Source of the DNA: Clostridia bacterium
GTDB taxonomy: Bacteria; Bacillota; Clostridia; UMGS1883
Direction: 5' to 3'
DNA length: 64,000 nucleotides
NCBI GenBank assembly: GCA_017472685.1
Contig: JAFUOO010000011.1
Span: forward strand, 62,001-126,000
Shown: piece after piece, positions 1 to 9,464 of the stretch
How positions within the stretch are numbered: the stretch's first letter is position 1
How the letters are laid out: every line of letters starts with the position of its first letter
The notes under the pieces: generated by a model
What the model saw: the letters and a program-made list of their open reading frames with translations, nothing else
Database searches by the model: none
Told to the model about the DNA's origin: nothing
Made by a program: the position numbers and the translations under genes

Positions 1-1001
1 TTGCGGCGGCATTCCCCGGCGCAGTTGTTGACGGTATGGACGGTGTTATTGCTCCCGAATTTCAGCCCTTGGTTGAAACTATAAAGCTCATTTTGTTTGC
101 TGAGGTTGAAGACGAAACCGAAGAAACAACAACCGAGGAGGAAACAACCGAGGAGCCCACAGAAAAGGAAACAGAGCCTGTTACCCAGCCTCCCACAGAG
201 CCTGGAAATGAGGAAACAACTCAGCCTCCCACAGAGCCCGAAAAAGAGGAAACAACACAGCCTCCTACAGAGCCTGAAAATGAGGAAGCTACACAGCCTC
301 CTACAGAGCCTTCCACTCAGCCCGGAAAAGAGCCTGTAACAGGTGGCCCCGGCTTTGAAGACGAGGGTGAGGAGGTTACACAGCCTTCTGATGAAACACC
401 CACAGCTCCCAAGCTTACTTTTACTGACATCAATCAGGCGCCTTGGGCAGAAAAGGCTATATATGCCCTTGTTAATTCCGGCGTTATAAACGGCTACCCC
501 GACAAGACCTTCAAGCCCAATAACCCTGTTACAAGAGCAGAATTTTCAAAGATGATAACGCTTGCCTCCGGCAGATATGTAGAAAAGGACAAGGCAACAT
601 ATGTGAGCAGCTTCTGGGATGTGGCTGCAACGGACTGGCACTATCCTTACGTTTCTGCAGCATTGAAGTTCGGCTTTATTACAGGCAGAAGCGCAACCAT
701 TTTTGACCCCAATTCAAATATTACACGAGGCGATCTGTGTCTTATTGTTTACAGATATATAAAGTCTATCAATCCCGAATTCAAGGCGAAGACTAATGCT
801 GACGGCACTGCAATCACATTTGCAGATGCAGCAAATGTACCTTCATGGGACGTTGAGGCTGTAAACGCATTGTATTCCAACGGCATTGCACCCCTTCGTG
901 ATACTGTTAACAATAAGTTCGAGCCCACGCTTCCTGCAACAAGAGCAGAATGTGCAGTAATTATTTACAATGCAATGAACGCAGCACTTGGACTTAAATA
1001 A
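1..1001 (+). CDS. SLH-domain cell-surface protein, C-terminal part (5' end outside window)
   Basis: The reading frame is open from the left edge (codons begin at base 3), so the start lies upstream. A Thr/Pro/Glu-rich linker built from about four copies of a 12-residue unit (TQPPTEP plus a Glu-rich tail) is followed by three S-layer homology domains, roughly bases 415-560, 600-770 and 820-995, each with the Asp...Trp...Ala and later TRAE/TRGD-type motifs. SLH triplets bind pyruvylated secondary cell-wall polymer, so the protein is probably displayed on the wall with its lost N-terminal region as the functional part. What that part does cannot be told. A strong terminator follows directly. Confidence 0.85.
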   Translation, partial: AAAFPGAVVDGMDGVIAPEFQPLVETIKLILFAEVEDETEETTTEEETTEEPTEKETEPVTQPPTEPGNEETTQPPTEPEKEETTQPPTEPENEEATQPPTEPSTQPGKEPVTGGPGFEDEGEEVTQPSDETPTAPKLTFTDINQAPWAEKAIYALVNSGVINGYPDKTFKPNNPVTRAEFSKMITLASGRYVEKDKATYVSSFWDVAATDWHYPYVSAALKFGFITGRSATIFDPNSNITRGDLCLIVYRYIKSINPEFKAKTNADGTAITFADAANVPSWDVEAVNALYSNGIAPLRDTVNNKFEPTLPATRAECAVIIYNAMNAALGLK

Positions 1002-1013
1002 CTTTCATTTATT

Positions 1014-1046
1014 AAAAAGGAACGCAAATTGCGTTCCTTTTTTTTA
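1014..1046 (+). terminator. Rho-independent terminator of the SLH gene
   Basis: A nine-base-pair stem (GGAACGCAA / TTGCGTTCC) with a one-base centre is followed by eight T residues, 12 bases after the stop codon. Confidence 0.85.
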
Positions 1047-1055
1047 CACAGAAAC

Positions 1056-1086
1056 AAAAAACCGCACCGATTTTCGGTGCGGTTTT
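1056..1086 (-). terminator. Terminator of the small minus-strand gene
   Basis: AACCGCACCGA pairs with TCGGTGCGGTT. On the minus strand it is followed by a T run and lies about 20 bases past the stop of the 1108-1371 gene. Confidence 0.75.
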
Positions 1087-1107
1087 CATTTTAAACTATT
1101 CAACTTA

Positions 1108-1371
1108 TTATTCAGCGTCTTCGGAAGAGCTTCTGCCGTAGAGGTTGAATCTGAAAAGGCGGGATTCGTCTTCAACGTTATCACATTCGATTGTTGCCTG
1201 GCTGAGCTTACCGCCTTCAAGAATGCTCTTGAGACCGATAAGACGGCAGAATGCGGACTGAAGGTTGATTTTGTCACCGTCTTCTGTTGTCATCCATACA
1301 TTGCCTGTGCAGTTGGAAAGCTCCTGAATAAAGCCCTGAAGATCAAGATCATGTACTGTAAATTTTCTCAT
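1108..1371 (-). CDS. Small conserved clostridial protein of unknown function (87 aa)
   Basis: A strong site (GAGGAGG) sits seven bases before the ATG and a terminator follows the stop, so this is a real single-gene unit. The product is short and soluble, with an acidic tail (SSSEDAE). The stretch from about residue 33 (DGDKINLQS) to residue 70 has a spacing loosely like the second half of HPr-type phosphocarrier domains, but no phosphorylatable His motif is present, so that reading is only a guess. Similar small proteins occur in clostridial genomes without assigned function. It is not obviously linked to the HypD gene upstream of it, which is about 115 bases away on the same strand. Confidence 0.6.
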   Translation of the reverse strand: MRKFTVHDLDLQGFIQELSNCTGNVWMTTEDGDKINLQSAFCRLIGLKSILEGGKLSQATIECDNVEDESRLFRFNLYGRSSSEDAE

Positions 1372-1488
1372 AGTTAAAACCTCCTCATAATTGAGAGTTT
1401 GTATTGTGTAGGTTCCCTACACGCACATAGTATACTGAAAAAAACCATTTGTCAACACTATTTATTAAATTTTGTGATTTTGAACAAA

Positions 1489-3858
1489 TCAGGAGAAGGA
1501 TTGCTCTGTTCTGTTGATAATTTCGTCCTGTAATGCCTTGGAAAGGTTACGGAAATGGTCACTGTAGCCTGCAACACGAACAATAAGGTCCTTGTATTCC
1601 TCGGGGTGCTTCTGCGCTTCAATAAGTGTTGCGCGGTCAATAACATTGAACTGAATGTGGTGACCGTCTAAGGCAAAATATGCACGGATTAATGCCGCAA
1701 GGTTTTTGAGTCCGTCTTCACCCTTGAGCACTGCAGGGGTAAACTTCTGGTTTAAAAGAGTTCCGCCTGTCTTGAGGTGGTCCATCTTGGAACAGCTCTT
1801 TATAACAGCTGTGGGGCCGTTGGTATCGGCGCCCTTTTCGGGAGAGATACCTTCGCTCATGGGCTTCTGTGCCTTTCTGCCGTTGGGGAGCGCACCGCAA
1901 ACCTCGCCGAAATAAACATGGCAGGTTGTGGGGAGCATATCGATACGATACTGACCGCCCTTGATTGTGGGTCTGCCTGTGATATAGTCGCAGTAGCTGT
2001 TGAAAACCCTCTTCATAATATCGTCGGCATAGTCATCGTCGTTGCCGTACTTGGGTGTTTTATTACTTACAAGGTTATAAATGCGGTCAAAGCCTTCAAA
2101 GTCAGCCTTAAGAGCATCAACAAGCTCTGCCATTGTAAAGCTTTGCTTGTCAAACACATTGTAGCTGATAGCGGAAAGCGCGTCTGTAATTGTGCCTATG
2201 CCAACGCCCTGGATGTAGTAGGTGTTGTAGCGGGCGCCGCCTGCGTTGTAGTCAACCGCCTTTTCAATACAGTCCTCCATAATAACAGAAAGGAAGGGCA
2301 CAGGCATATACTTTGCATAAATCTTTTCGATAATGTTGTTGCCTGCAATCTTTATGTCAAGGAAGTGGTGCATCTGCTTAAGAAATGCATCGTAAAGCTC
2401 TTCAAAGCTCTTGAAGTCCTCGGGCATGCCTGTCTTGAGACCTATCTGCTTGCCTGTGTAGTTGTCAAAGCCGTTGTTAAGTGTAATCTCAAGCACCTTG
2501 GGGATGTTGAAGTAGCCTGTTAACGCGTAGTTTTCCTTGCCTAAGCAGCCTGTTTCAACACAGCCTGTGGAGCAACCGTGGCGTGCATCCTCAATTGATT
2601 TGCCTGCATTAAGAAGCTCCTGGATAATAGCCTCTGTGTTGTAGAATGCGGGCTGACCCCAACCCTTACGTGAAATTTCACATGCACGGAGCAAAAACTC
2701 ATCGGGTGTTTTTCTCGAAATCTGCACATTACTGGAGGGCTGAAGAAGCTTCATTTCGTCCATTGTGTCGAGAATAATGTAGCTTACGGGGTTAACGCCG
2801 TCCTTGCCGTCCTCGGTGATGCCGCCTGTGTTCATGTTACAGAAGTCTGTATATGTGCCGCTTTCCTTAAGGGTGATACCAACCTTGGGGGGAGCGGGCT
2901 GGTTGTTGAACTTAATCCAGAAGCATTCCAAGAGCTCACGAGCCTTATCGTAGTCAAGTGTGCCTTCCTTCAATTCCTTCTTATAGAAGGGGTAAAGGTG
3001 CTGGTCAAGTCTGCCGGGAGTGAATGCATCCCAGGGGTTAACCTCGCTTGTTACGCCAATATGTACAAACCAGTACATCTGGAGTGCCTGGTGGAAGGTC
3101 TTAGGCGCAAATTCGGGAACAACCTTACAGTTTTCGGAAATAAGAACGAGGTCTGCCTTTCTCTGTGGGTCTGTTTCCTTTTCGGCAAGCCCTTTTGCAT
3201 ATTCGCTGTAACGGCGACCAAAGGCAATAATGCCGTCGCAGGCAATTTTCATTGCTTCAAGCTCTGCTTTTTTATCGTATGCGTTTTCATCGTTGACAAA
3301 GTCAAGGCGGGCAATACGTGCGTCAATATCTTTCTTGAAGTCAGCAAAGCCCTTTTTGTAAATAATGTTGCCTGCACCTGTGTGGCCGGGACCGCGCTGC
3401 TCCATAAATTCTGTGAACATGCCAGCGGCGTAGCAGTCCTTCCATTCCTGTGAGGTGGACTGCATAATCTTGTGGCGGATGGAGCGCTTTTCCCAGTAGG
3501 GAATAACCTTTTCTGCCTGAAGCTTTTTGTCCTCCTCCGTTACGGAGAAGCTTATAAGCTCTCTTGCGTCCATAACCTCCATGTCTTCGATTGTGTGACA
3601 GCACAGCTCGGGGAAGGAGGGTGCACACTGCAAGTTGTGACCCTTTTCGCCTACAATCAATTCGCCTTCGTTTATAACGAGGGTTTTTCTTTCCATATAT
3701 TCCTTAAAAGCCAATGCGCGGAGCACGGGAATGTCCACACTGCCTTCGTACTTCTGATACGCCTCTGTCATAATGACAGCACGCTCAATTGAAAGGGCAG
3801 GGTTTGTGGAAACGCTCATTTCGCGCAGCTTTTTTGTTCTTTCTGTATAACCTCTCAC
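1489..3858 (-). CDS. hypD: trans-4-hydroxy-L-proline dehydratase, glycyl radical enzyme
   Basis: This is a full-length (789 aa) glycyl radical enzyme. The thiyl-radical site is GCVETGC with Cys433 and Glu435, and the glycyl loop is RVAGYSDHF with Gly764. As I remember the sequence, the protein tracks Clostridioides difficile HypD almost end to end, including the N-terminus (ERTKKLRE, SIERAV, MTEAYQKYEGSV) and the C-terminus (LQDEII.RTEQSF), with catalytic positions offset by one. HypD dehydrates trans-4-hydroxyproline to 1-pyrroline-5-carboxylate, which P5C reductase then turns into proline for Stickland-type fermentation. The activase gene lies 26 bases upstream in the same operon. No proC is visible in the window. 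Confidence 0.92.
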   Translation of the reverse strand: MRGYTERTKKLREMSVSTNPALSIERAVIMTEAYQKYEGSVDIPVLRALAFKEYMERKTLVINEGELIVGEKGHNLQCAPSFPELCCHTIEDMEVMDARELISFSVTEEDKKLQAEKVIPYWEKRSIRHKIMQSTSQEWKDCYAAGMFTEFMEQRGPGHTGAGNIIYKKGFADFKKDIDARIARLDFVNDENAYDKKAELEAMKIACDGIIAFGRRYSEYAKGLAEKETDPQRKADLVLISENCKVVPEFAPKTFHQALQMYWFVHIGVTSEVNPWDAFTPGRLDQHLYPFYKKELKEGTLDYDKARELLECFWIKFNNQPAPPKVGITLKESGTYTDFCNMNTGGITEDGKDGVNPVSYIILDTMDEMKLLQPSSNVQISRKTPDEFLLRACEISRKGWGQPAFYNTEAIIQELLNAGKSIEDARHGCSTGCVETGCLGKENYALTGYFNIPKVLEITLNNGFDNYTGKQIGLKTGMPEDFKSFEELYDAFLKQMHHFLDIKIAGNNIIEKIYAKYMPVPFLSVIMEDCIEKAVDYNAGGARYNTYYIQGVGIGTITDALSAISYNVFDKQSFTMAELVDALKADFEGFDRIYNLVSNKTPKYGNDDDYADDIMKRVFNSYCDYITGRPTIKGGQYRIDMLPTTCHVYFGEVCGALPNGRKAQKPMSEGISPEKGADTNGPTAVIKSCSKMDHLKTGGTLLNQKFTPAVLKGEDGLKNLAALIRAYFALDGHHIQFNVIDRATLIEAQKHPEEYKDLIVRVAGYSDHFRNLSKALQDEIINRTEQSFS

Positions 3859-3884
3859 GAATATTCCTCCTTTAATAGGTTTTG

Positions 3885-4790
3885 TCAGCCACCAATTTTA
3901 ATATCGGTGAATAAATATTTTGCAAAAATTCTCTTGATTTCTTCAAGCTTTTCGTCCGACGGGGTGGACATTGAGTTCGAATCGTAATCACGTCCGAGCT
4001 TTGTGTATTTATACTTGCCCATGTCATGATAGGGCAGAATATTTACCTTTTTTATGCCAAATTCGGCAGAGCAGCGGGCTGTTTCTTCAATGTCGGCTAA
4101 ATCTCCATTACAGCCCTCTATAACGGGAAGCCGCAGGTTTACATTTGCACCGATTTTTGAGAGCTTTTCAAGGTTTTCCCATATAAGAGTGTTTTCAACG
4201 CCTGTTATCTCCTTATGAAGGGAGGACGAAAAGGCTTTTATGTCGTATAAAAACAAATCTGTATAGGGCAAAATTTTTTGAAAAACCTCCCACGCAGCAA
4301 AGCCAGAGGTATCCACCGCGGTATGTATGCGCCGTGCCTTGCAGAACTTTAAAAGCCTTGTAAGCATTTCGGGGAACATTAAGCATTCTCCGCCCGAGAA
4401 TGTAACGCCGCCGCCCGATTCGCTGTAGAAGGGAATGTCGCGCTCTAAAACGTCGCAGATTTCGTCAAAGGTAAGAGCCTTGCCCGAAATTTCCCTTGCG
4501 TTGTAGTAGCATTCCTCCGTGCACTTGTGGCAGGAGGTGCATTTATCTGTATCTGTAATTACAGTGTTGTTTTCAATTGTTATTGCACCCTCGGGGCATG
4601 CTACGACACATCTGCCGCAAAGGGTACAGTTTTCGCGGTTGTACATAATTTCCATTGATGCAAGGTGCGTTTCGGGGTTGTGGCACCATTTGCACCTTAA
4701 GGGACAGCCTTTAAAGAAAACCGTTGTTCTTATGCCCGGACCATCCTTTGTGGAAAACCGCTGAAGGTTGGATATAAGTACATTTTCCAT
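3885..4790 (-). CDS. hypE: Glycyl-radical-enzyme activating enzyme (HypD activase)
   Basis: This 301-aa radical SAM activase carries the CxxxCxxC cluster motif at Cys29, Cys33 and Cys36 (GCPLRCKWCHNPE). Two ferredoxin-like [4Fe-4S] motifs follow (NCTLCGRC...CP and KCTSCHKC...C), as in activases of non-PFL glycyl radical enzymes. The GGGVTFSGGECL motif is present. It should use S-adenosylmethionine to abstract hydrogen from Gly764 of the neighbouring HypD. It is the first gene of the operon, transcribed divergently from spoIIGA. The gene symbol follows from pairing with HypD rather than from features unique to HypE. Confidence 0.88.
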   Translation of the reverse strand: MENVLISNLQRFSTKDGPGIRTTVFFKGCPLRCKWCHNPETHLASMEIMYNRENCTLCGRCVVACPEGAITIENNTVITDTDKCTSCHKCTEECYYNAREISGKALTFDEICDVLERDIPFYSESGGGVTFSGGECLMFPEMLTRLLKFCKARRIHTAVDTSGFAAWEVFQKILPYTDLFLYDIKAFSSSLHKEITGVENTLIWENLEKLSKIGANVNLRLPVIEGCNGDLADIEETARCSAEFGIKKVNILPYHDMGKYKYTKLGRDYDSNSMSTPSDEKLEEIKRIFAKYLFTDIKIGG

Positions 4791-4937
4791 AACAATAGCC
4801 TTTACCTTTCCGATTAAACAGCAATTTGCAACTCATTACTATTTATCAGAATAATTCTATATCTTTTTTGGCAGTATGTCAACAAAAAAAGATATGTTTT
4901 ACACCCTCAAGCGACAATATTTTAGCAGTCAAAACTG

Positions 4938-4943
4938 TATAAT
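4938..4943 (+). promoter_or_regulatory. -10 box (TATAAT) upstream of spoIIGA
   Basis: A consensus TATAAT lies about 20 bases before the GTG start of spoIIGA. No good -35 box stands at 17 bases. In Bacillus the spoIIG promoter is sigma-A dependent, has an abnormally long spacer and needs Spo0A. Imperfect 0A-like sequences (TGTCAAC near 4877, GCGACA at 4911) lie upstream but each differs from consensus, so Spo0A control is an inference from family knowledge. Confidence 0.45.
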
Positions 4944-4963
4944 ATAAAAGACGGGGTGATAAA

Positions 4964-5815
4964 GTGATTACTGTTTACATAGATGTGCTGTTCATGGTTA
5001 ATTTTATGATAAATATTCTCATTGTGGAGGGCACGGGCGTAATCCTTGCTGCCGACACAAAATACGCTCGAAGCCTCCTTGCCGCATTGACGGGTGCCGT
5101 GTATGCGGCTTTGGTGTTTTTTATAAAAGCGGAATTTGCCCAGAGCGTTGTAATGAAGCTTTTGCTGTCGGCGGTTATGGTGCTCATTGCCTTTGGCTTC
5201 AAGGGCAGGGTGCATTTTTTGAAAATGTGGGGCAGCTTTTTTGTTGTAAGCTTTATTTTCGGAGGCAGTCTTTTTGCGCTCATGAGTGCAACAGGGCTGG
5301 GAAGCAGCTTGGGCATGATTTACTCAAACGGGGAAATTTACCTTAACCTGCCCTGGAAATGGGTGCTTTTGTCGGCATCGGGGACATATTTTCTTATTTA
5401 TGTTTTTGGAAGAATACGCAAAAAGCGCATTGCCACACAGTCTGTTTCAAGAACGCTCACCATATACACAAACGGTACAAAAACCGAAACAACAGCCATT
5501 ATTGACACGGGCAATTCTCTTTTTGACCCCATAACCGGTGCGCCTGTCATTGTGTGTGAGCGGGGCGAGCTTGAAACAATTGTGCCCCAAGGGGAAGCGC
5601 TCATGGAGAAAATGTGCGAGGCAGGGCTTAAAGTGAGGCTAATACCATTTTCAAGCATAGGTAAAGCTGACGGGCTCATGCCTGCCTTTTTGCCCGATAT
5701 GGTGAAAATAGACGGACGGGAGGCAAAGGGGTGCCTTATAGGTGTAACAGAAAGTCGGCTTTGTAAAGAAAACGAATATCATGCATTGCTCAATCCTGCA
5801 ATGCTGGTTAAATAA
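4964..5815 (+). CDS. spoIIGA: Sporulation sigma-E factor processing peptidase SpoIIGA
   Basis: The 283-aa protein has an N-terminal half with about five hydrophobic membrane segments and a C-terminal aspartyl-protease-like domain with the catalytic motif [11 protein letters not shown] near residue 182. This is the SpoIIGA architecture: the mother-cell protease at the forespore septum that removes the pro-sequence of pro-sigma-E. The GTG start is supported by a GGGGTG site six bases upstream. sigE follows after 13 bases, the gene order known across endospore formers. Confidence 0.92.
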   Translation: MITVYIDVLFMVNFMINILIVEGTGVILAADTKYARSLLAALTGAVYAALVFFIKAEFAQSVVMKLLLSAVMVLIAFGFKGRVHFLKMWGSFFVVSFIFGGSLFALMSATGLGSSLGMIYSNGEIYLNLPWKWVLLSASGTYFLIYVFGRIRKKRIATQSVSRTLTIYTNGTKTETTAIIDTGNSLFDPITGAPVIVCERGELETIVPQGEALMEKMCEAGLKVRLIPFSSIGKADGLMPAFLPDMVKIDGREAKGCLIGVTESRLCKENEYHALLNPAMLVK

Positions 5816-5828
5816 AAGGAGACATATC

Positions 5829-6542
5829 ATGAATATAAGAAAACTTATCGGCCAGATTGCAAAAATAAGCTACAGGGAGATAATGGAAACAGTTAAGGGT
5901 GAGGTACACTACATAGGTGGTGCCGAAGCACTGCCCCAGGCTCTTGACAAAAACCAGGAGGCGGAGCTTTTAGAAAAAATTGACACAAAAGAAGCAAAGG
6001 ACACTCTTATTGAACATAACCTGAGGCTTGTGGTGTATATTGCAAAGAAATTTGAAAACACAAATATCTGTATCGAGGATTTAATCAGTATAGGAACAAT
6101 AGGGCTCATAAAGGCTGTGAACACCTTCAAACCCGACAAAAAAATAAAGCTTGCAACCTATGCCTCAAGATGCATTGAAAACGAAATACTTATGTATCTG
6201 CGGAAATACAACGCAAGAAAGAGTGAGGTCAGCTTTGACGAGCCCTTGAATGTGGACTGGGACGGAAACGAGCTTCTTTTGTCAGATGTGCTGGGCACGG
6301 AAAACGATACCGTGGAGGCATCCTTAGAGGAAGCGGCAGAGCTGCAGCTTCTTAAGGGCGCAATGATGCGTCTTAATAAAAGAGAGCGTGAAATCATAAA
6401 CCTCCGCTACGGACTTGAGGGCAGAAAGGAAAAAACCCAGAAGGAGGTTGCTGATATGCTCGGCATAAGCCAGAGCTACATATCGCGCCTTGAAAAAAAG
6501 ATTATGACACGGCTGAAGAAGGATATAGCGAAGAATATATAA
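5829..6542 (+). CDS. sigE: RNA polymerase sporulation sigma-E factor
   Basis: The start chosen is ATG 5829, behind AAAGGAG at 5815-5821. The 237-aa product contains sigma-70 region 2 ([48 protein letters not shown]) and region 4 with a helix-turn-helix ([19 protein letters not shown]). A roughly 20-residue N-terminal extension resembles the pro-peptide removed by SpoIIGA. The position directly after spoIIGA distinguishes it from sigK and sigG. It directs early mother-cell transcription during sporulation. In many relatives sigG follows; here a lipid kinase does. Confidence 0.93.
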   Translation: MNIRKLIGQIAKISYREIMETVKGEVHYIGGAEALPQALDKNQEAELLEKIDTKEAKDTLIEHNLRLVVYIAKKFENTNICIEDLISIGTIGLIKAVNTFKPDKKIKLATYASRCIENEILMYLRKYNARKSEVSFDEPLNVDWDGNELLLSDVLGTENDTVEASLEEAAELQLLKGAMMRLNKREREIINLRYGLEGRKEKTQKEVADMLGISQSYISRLEKKIMTRLKKDIAKNI

Positions 6543-6616
6543 ATTAATTGAAAATAAAAAGTATATTCACAAAACATTCAAAAAATGGTATTATAGTTGC
6601 AGTAGAAGGTGATTTT

Positions 6617-7501
6617 ATGAAAAAAATAGCTTTTGTCTATAACCCTCATGCAGGGAAGGGCAAAATAGAAAATTGCTTTGTTGACATTGTAAGAGCCTTT
6701 TCAAAAGAGGATTGCGAAATCACACTTATGCCCACAAAAAGGCGCAACCATTGCAGTGAATATATTGCCCATGAGGGGCACAGGTTTGATAAAATTATTA
6801 TAGCAGGCGGTGATGGCACCGTAAACGAGGCATTCAACGCACTTATGACCTTGGAAGAAAGACCCATTTTGGGTTACATACCCATGGGCACCACAAACGA
6901 CTTTGCCGCCTCCTGCAACATTCCCACAGACCCCGCTATGGCTGCAGGCGTGGCAGTGGGTGACTATGTAAGCTGCATTGATGCCGGAAGGTTTAACGAT
7001 AAATACTTTTCCTACGTTGCCGCCTTTGGTGTGCTGACAGATGTTGCCTACGACACCCCTCAGGAAAACAAAAACCTTTTCGGGCGGGCGGCGTACATCG
7101 TAGAGGGCATAAAAAGGCTTGCAAATGTGCGAAGCTATAAAATGAAAATTGAATGCAACGGTGAGGTTATTGAGGACGAATTCATTTTCGGCATGGTTGC
7201 AAATTCAAATTCTGTGGGCGGTATAAAAATAAAAAGCCTGCAGGTGGATTTATGCGACGGGCTTTTTGAGGTGCTGCTGTTTAAGAAAATACAGAAAGCC
7301 TCCGACCTTAATGAAATAATAGCCGACCTTCTGAACAAAAAGACGGATAGCGAGCACTACTATGTGATAAAAACCGATAAGGTTAAGTTTTCATCAACTG
7401 AAAGCATTGCCTGGACCCTTGACGGCGAATACGGCGGAGAGGCGGATGCGACAGAGGTTGAAAATATCCCCCGGGCAATAAAAATTGCTGTTGCCGAATA
7501 A
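6617..7501 (+). CDS. Diacylglycerol/sphingosine-kinase-like lipid kinase (YegS/DgkB family)
   Basis: Start ATG 6617 is preceded by GAAGGTG; an earlier in-frame codon at 6548 has no such site. The 294-aa protein has the DAGK catalytic signature IIAGGDGTVNEAFNAL and PMGTTNDFA about 60 residues later, both typical of YegS/DgkB lipid kinases. It probably phosphorylates a membrane lipid such as diacylglycerol, recycling it to phosphatidic acid. The C-terminal beta-sandwich region (WTLDGE near residue 272) is present, so the gene is full length. It follows sigE by 74 bases; a functional link to sporulation is not shown. Confidence 0.85.
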   Translation: MKKIAFVYNPHAGKGKIENCFVDIVRAFSKEDCEITLMPTKRRNHCSEYIAHEGHRFDKIIIAGGDGTVNEAFNALMTLEERPILGYIPMGTTNDFAASCNIPTDPAMAAGVAVGDYVSCIDAGRFNDKYFSYVAAFGVLTDVAYDTPQENKNLFGRAAYIVEGIKRLANVRSYKMKIECNGEVIEDEFIFGMVANSNSVGGIKIKSLQVDLCDGLFEVLLFKKIQKASDLNEIIADLLNKKTDSEHYYVIKTDKVKFSSTESIAWTLDGEYGGEADATEVENIPRAIKIAVAE

Positions 7502-7544
7502 ATAAAAACGTGGTATTATGTACAAATGAAAGGAATGAGTTAAA

Positions 7545-9425
7545 ATGGCAAAAAAGCAGTTTAAAACCGAGTCAAAGAGAATTCTTGACTTAATGATAAA
7601 CTCCATCTACACGCATAAGGAAATTTTCCTGCGTGAAATAATTTCAAACGCATCCGATGCTATTGACAAGCGTTGCTATGTGGCACTTTCCGAAGGTGCC
7701 CAGGGCTTCGATAGAACAGATTTCAAAATCCGCGTGGAGCTTGATAAAGAAAGACGCACAGTTACCGTTTCCGACAACGGCATCGGCATGACAAAGGAAG
7801 AGCTTGAAGAAAACCTGGGCACAATTGCAAAGAGCGGCTCTTTAAGCTTTAAAGAAAACCTTTCCGAGGAGGAAAAGGCTGAAAAGGAAATTGACATTAT
7901 AGGTCAGTTCGGCGTAGGCTTCTATAGTGCATTCATGGTTGCAGACAAGGTGACAGTTACAACAAAAAGCCTTAAAGACGACCAGGCTCACGTATGGGAG
8001 AGCACAGGCGTTGACGGCTACACAATCCGCGAATGCATAAAGGACGAGGTTGGCACAACAATTGTTATGTACATAAAGCCCAACACAGAGGACGAGGTTT
8101 ATGACGAATTCCTGCGCCCCTACCGCATTAAGGGCATTATCAAAAAGTATTCCGACTATGTGCGCTACCCCATTGTTATGCCTGAGGAAAAAACAATTGA
8201 AGGGTCCGATGCAAAATACTTCGAGGACGAGGTTGTCAACAGCATGGTGCCCATCTGGCAGAGAGGCAAAAGCGAGGTTACCGACGAGGAGTGCAACAGC
8301 TTCTATAAGGAAACCTTCTACGACATGAACGACCCCTGCAAGGTTATAAGGATAAACGCGGAGGGCAGCCTTAACTATAAGGCAATGCTCTTCATCCCCT
8401 CAAAGGCACCCATGACATACTACACCAAGGAATACCAGAAGGGCTTAAGCCTTTACACCTCATCCGTTATGATTATGGAGCGCTGCGAACAGCTTCTGCC
8501 CGAGCACTTCCGCTTTGTAAAGGGTGTTGTTGATTCGGACAATTTGTCCCTTAACATTTCCCGTGAAATATTGCAGCACGACCGTCAACTCAAGCAGATT
8601 GCAAATAACCTCGAAAAGAAAATAAAGAGCGAATTAAAAAAGCTCATGACAAGCGAAAGAGAAAAGTACGAAAGCTTCTTTACTGAGTTCGGTCTGCAGC
8701 TTAAGTACGGCGTTGTGTCCGACTATGGCGTGCATAAGGACCAGCTTTCCGACCTATTGTTGTACTATTCCTCTCTTACGGACTCCCTTGTAAGCTTAGA
8801 GGAATATGTATCCGCTATGCCCGATGGTCAGAAATATATTTACTATGCCCGCGGTGAAAGCGTTAGTAAGATTAACCTGCTTCCCCAGGCAGAAACAGTA
8901 AAGGAAAAGGGCTACGGCATTCTCTACCTTACAGACGATGTTGACGAGTTCGTTGTTAACATCTTAGGCACCTTTATGGAAAAGGAATTCAAAAACATTA
9001 ACGACAAGGACCTTGGGCTTGAAACAGACGAGGAAAAGCAGGAGGCTGAAAAGAAGGAAGAGGAAAACAAGGAGCTCCTTGATTTTGTGAAGGAAGCGTT
9101 AGGCGGCGAGGTTGAGTTTGTGCGTATATCCCACAAGCTTAAGAGCCACAGCGTGTGCCTTACAAGTGAGGGCGAGGTAACACTGGAGATGGAAAAGTAC
9201 TTCAAGAGCCTGCCCGGCGAAAAGGAAAACGCCATTAAGGCAAGACGTGTTTTGGAATTAAACGGCGAGCACCATGCCTTTGAAGCGCTTAAAAAAGCCT
9301 TTGAAACCGACAAGGAAAAGGCAGGCAAGCTTTCCAAAATCCTTTACACACAGGCACTTTTAATTGCGGACATGCCCATTGAAAACGCTGTGGAATTTGC
9401 GCAGCTTGTAAGCGAACTGATGTAA
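7545..9425 (+). CDS. htpG: Molecular chaperone HtpG (Hsp90)
   Basis: The 626-aa product is a full-length bacterial Hsp90. The GHKL ATP-binding motifs are clear: EIISNASDAIDK (with the catalytic Glu), DNGIGM, and GQFGVGFYSAFMV. The middle domain and C-terminal dimerisation domain follow, with a charged insert (EEKQEAEKKEEENKEL) before the latter. It starts at ATG 7545 behind AAAGGAATG. A symmetrical terminator overlaps the end of the gene. No heat-shock operator such as CIRCE was seen upstream. Confidence 0.95.
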   Translation: MAKKQFKTESKRILDLMINSIYTHKEIFLREIISNASDAIDKRCYVALSEGAQGFDRTDFKIRVELDKERRTVTVSDNGIGMTKEELEENLGTIAKSGSLSFKENLSEEEKAEKEIDIIGQFGVGFYSAFMVADKVTVTTKSLKDDQAHVWESTGVDGYTIRECIKDEVGTTIVMYIKPNTEDEVYDEFLRPYRIKGIIKKYSDYVRYPIVMPEEKTIEGSDAKYFEDEVVNSMVPIWQRGKSEVTDEECNSFYKETFYDMNDPCKVIRINAEGSLNYKAMLFIPSKAPMTYYTKEYQKGLSLYTSSVMIMERCEQLLPEHFRFVKGVVDSDNLSLNISREILQHDRQLKQIANNLEKKIKSELKKLMTSEREKYESFFTEFGLQLKYGVVSDYGVHKDQLSDLLLYYSSLTDSLVSLEEYVSAMPDGQKYIYYARGESVSKINLLPQAETVKEKGYGILYLTDDVDEFVVNILGTFMEKEFKNINDKDLGLETDEEKQEAEKKEEENKELLDFVKEALGGEVEFVRISHKLKSHSVCLTSEGEVTLEMEKYFKSLPGEKENAIKARRVLELNGEHHAFEALKKAFETDKEKAGKLSKILYTQALLIADMPIENAVEFAQLVSELM

Positions 9426-9458
9426 AAAAATACCGTTGGGATTTCCCAACGGTATTTT
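9424..9458. terminator. Bidirectional terminator between htpG and the lipoprotein gene
   Basis: ATACCGTTGGGA and TCCCAACGGTAT form a 12-bp stem with a two-base loop, flanked by A and T runs. It can serve both converging genes. Confidence 0.85.
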
Positions 9459-9464
9459 TCTGTT

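Noticed and set aside
188-325. CRISPR-like repeats
   Set aside because: The repeats are coding, in frame, and contiguous without spacers.
1777-2523. 248-codon plus-strand open frame inside hypD
   Set aside because: It is antisense to a gene with complete catalytic motifs, lacks a ribosome binding site and has Cys/Val-rich composition typical of an antisense frame.
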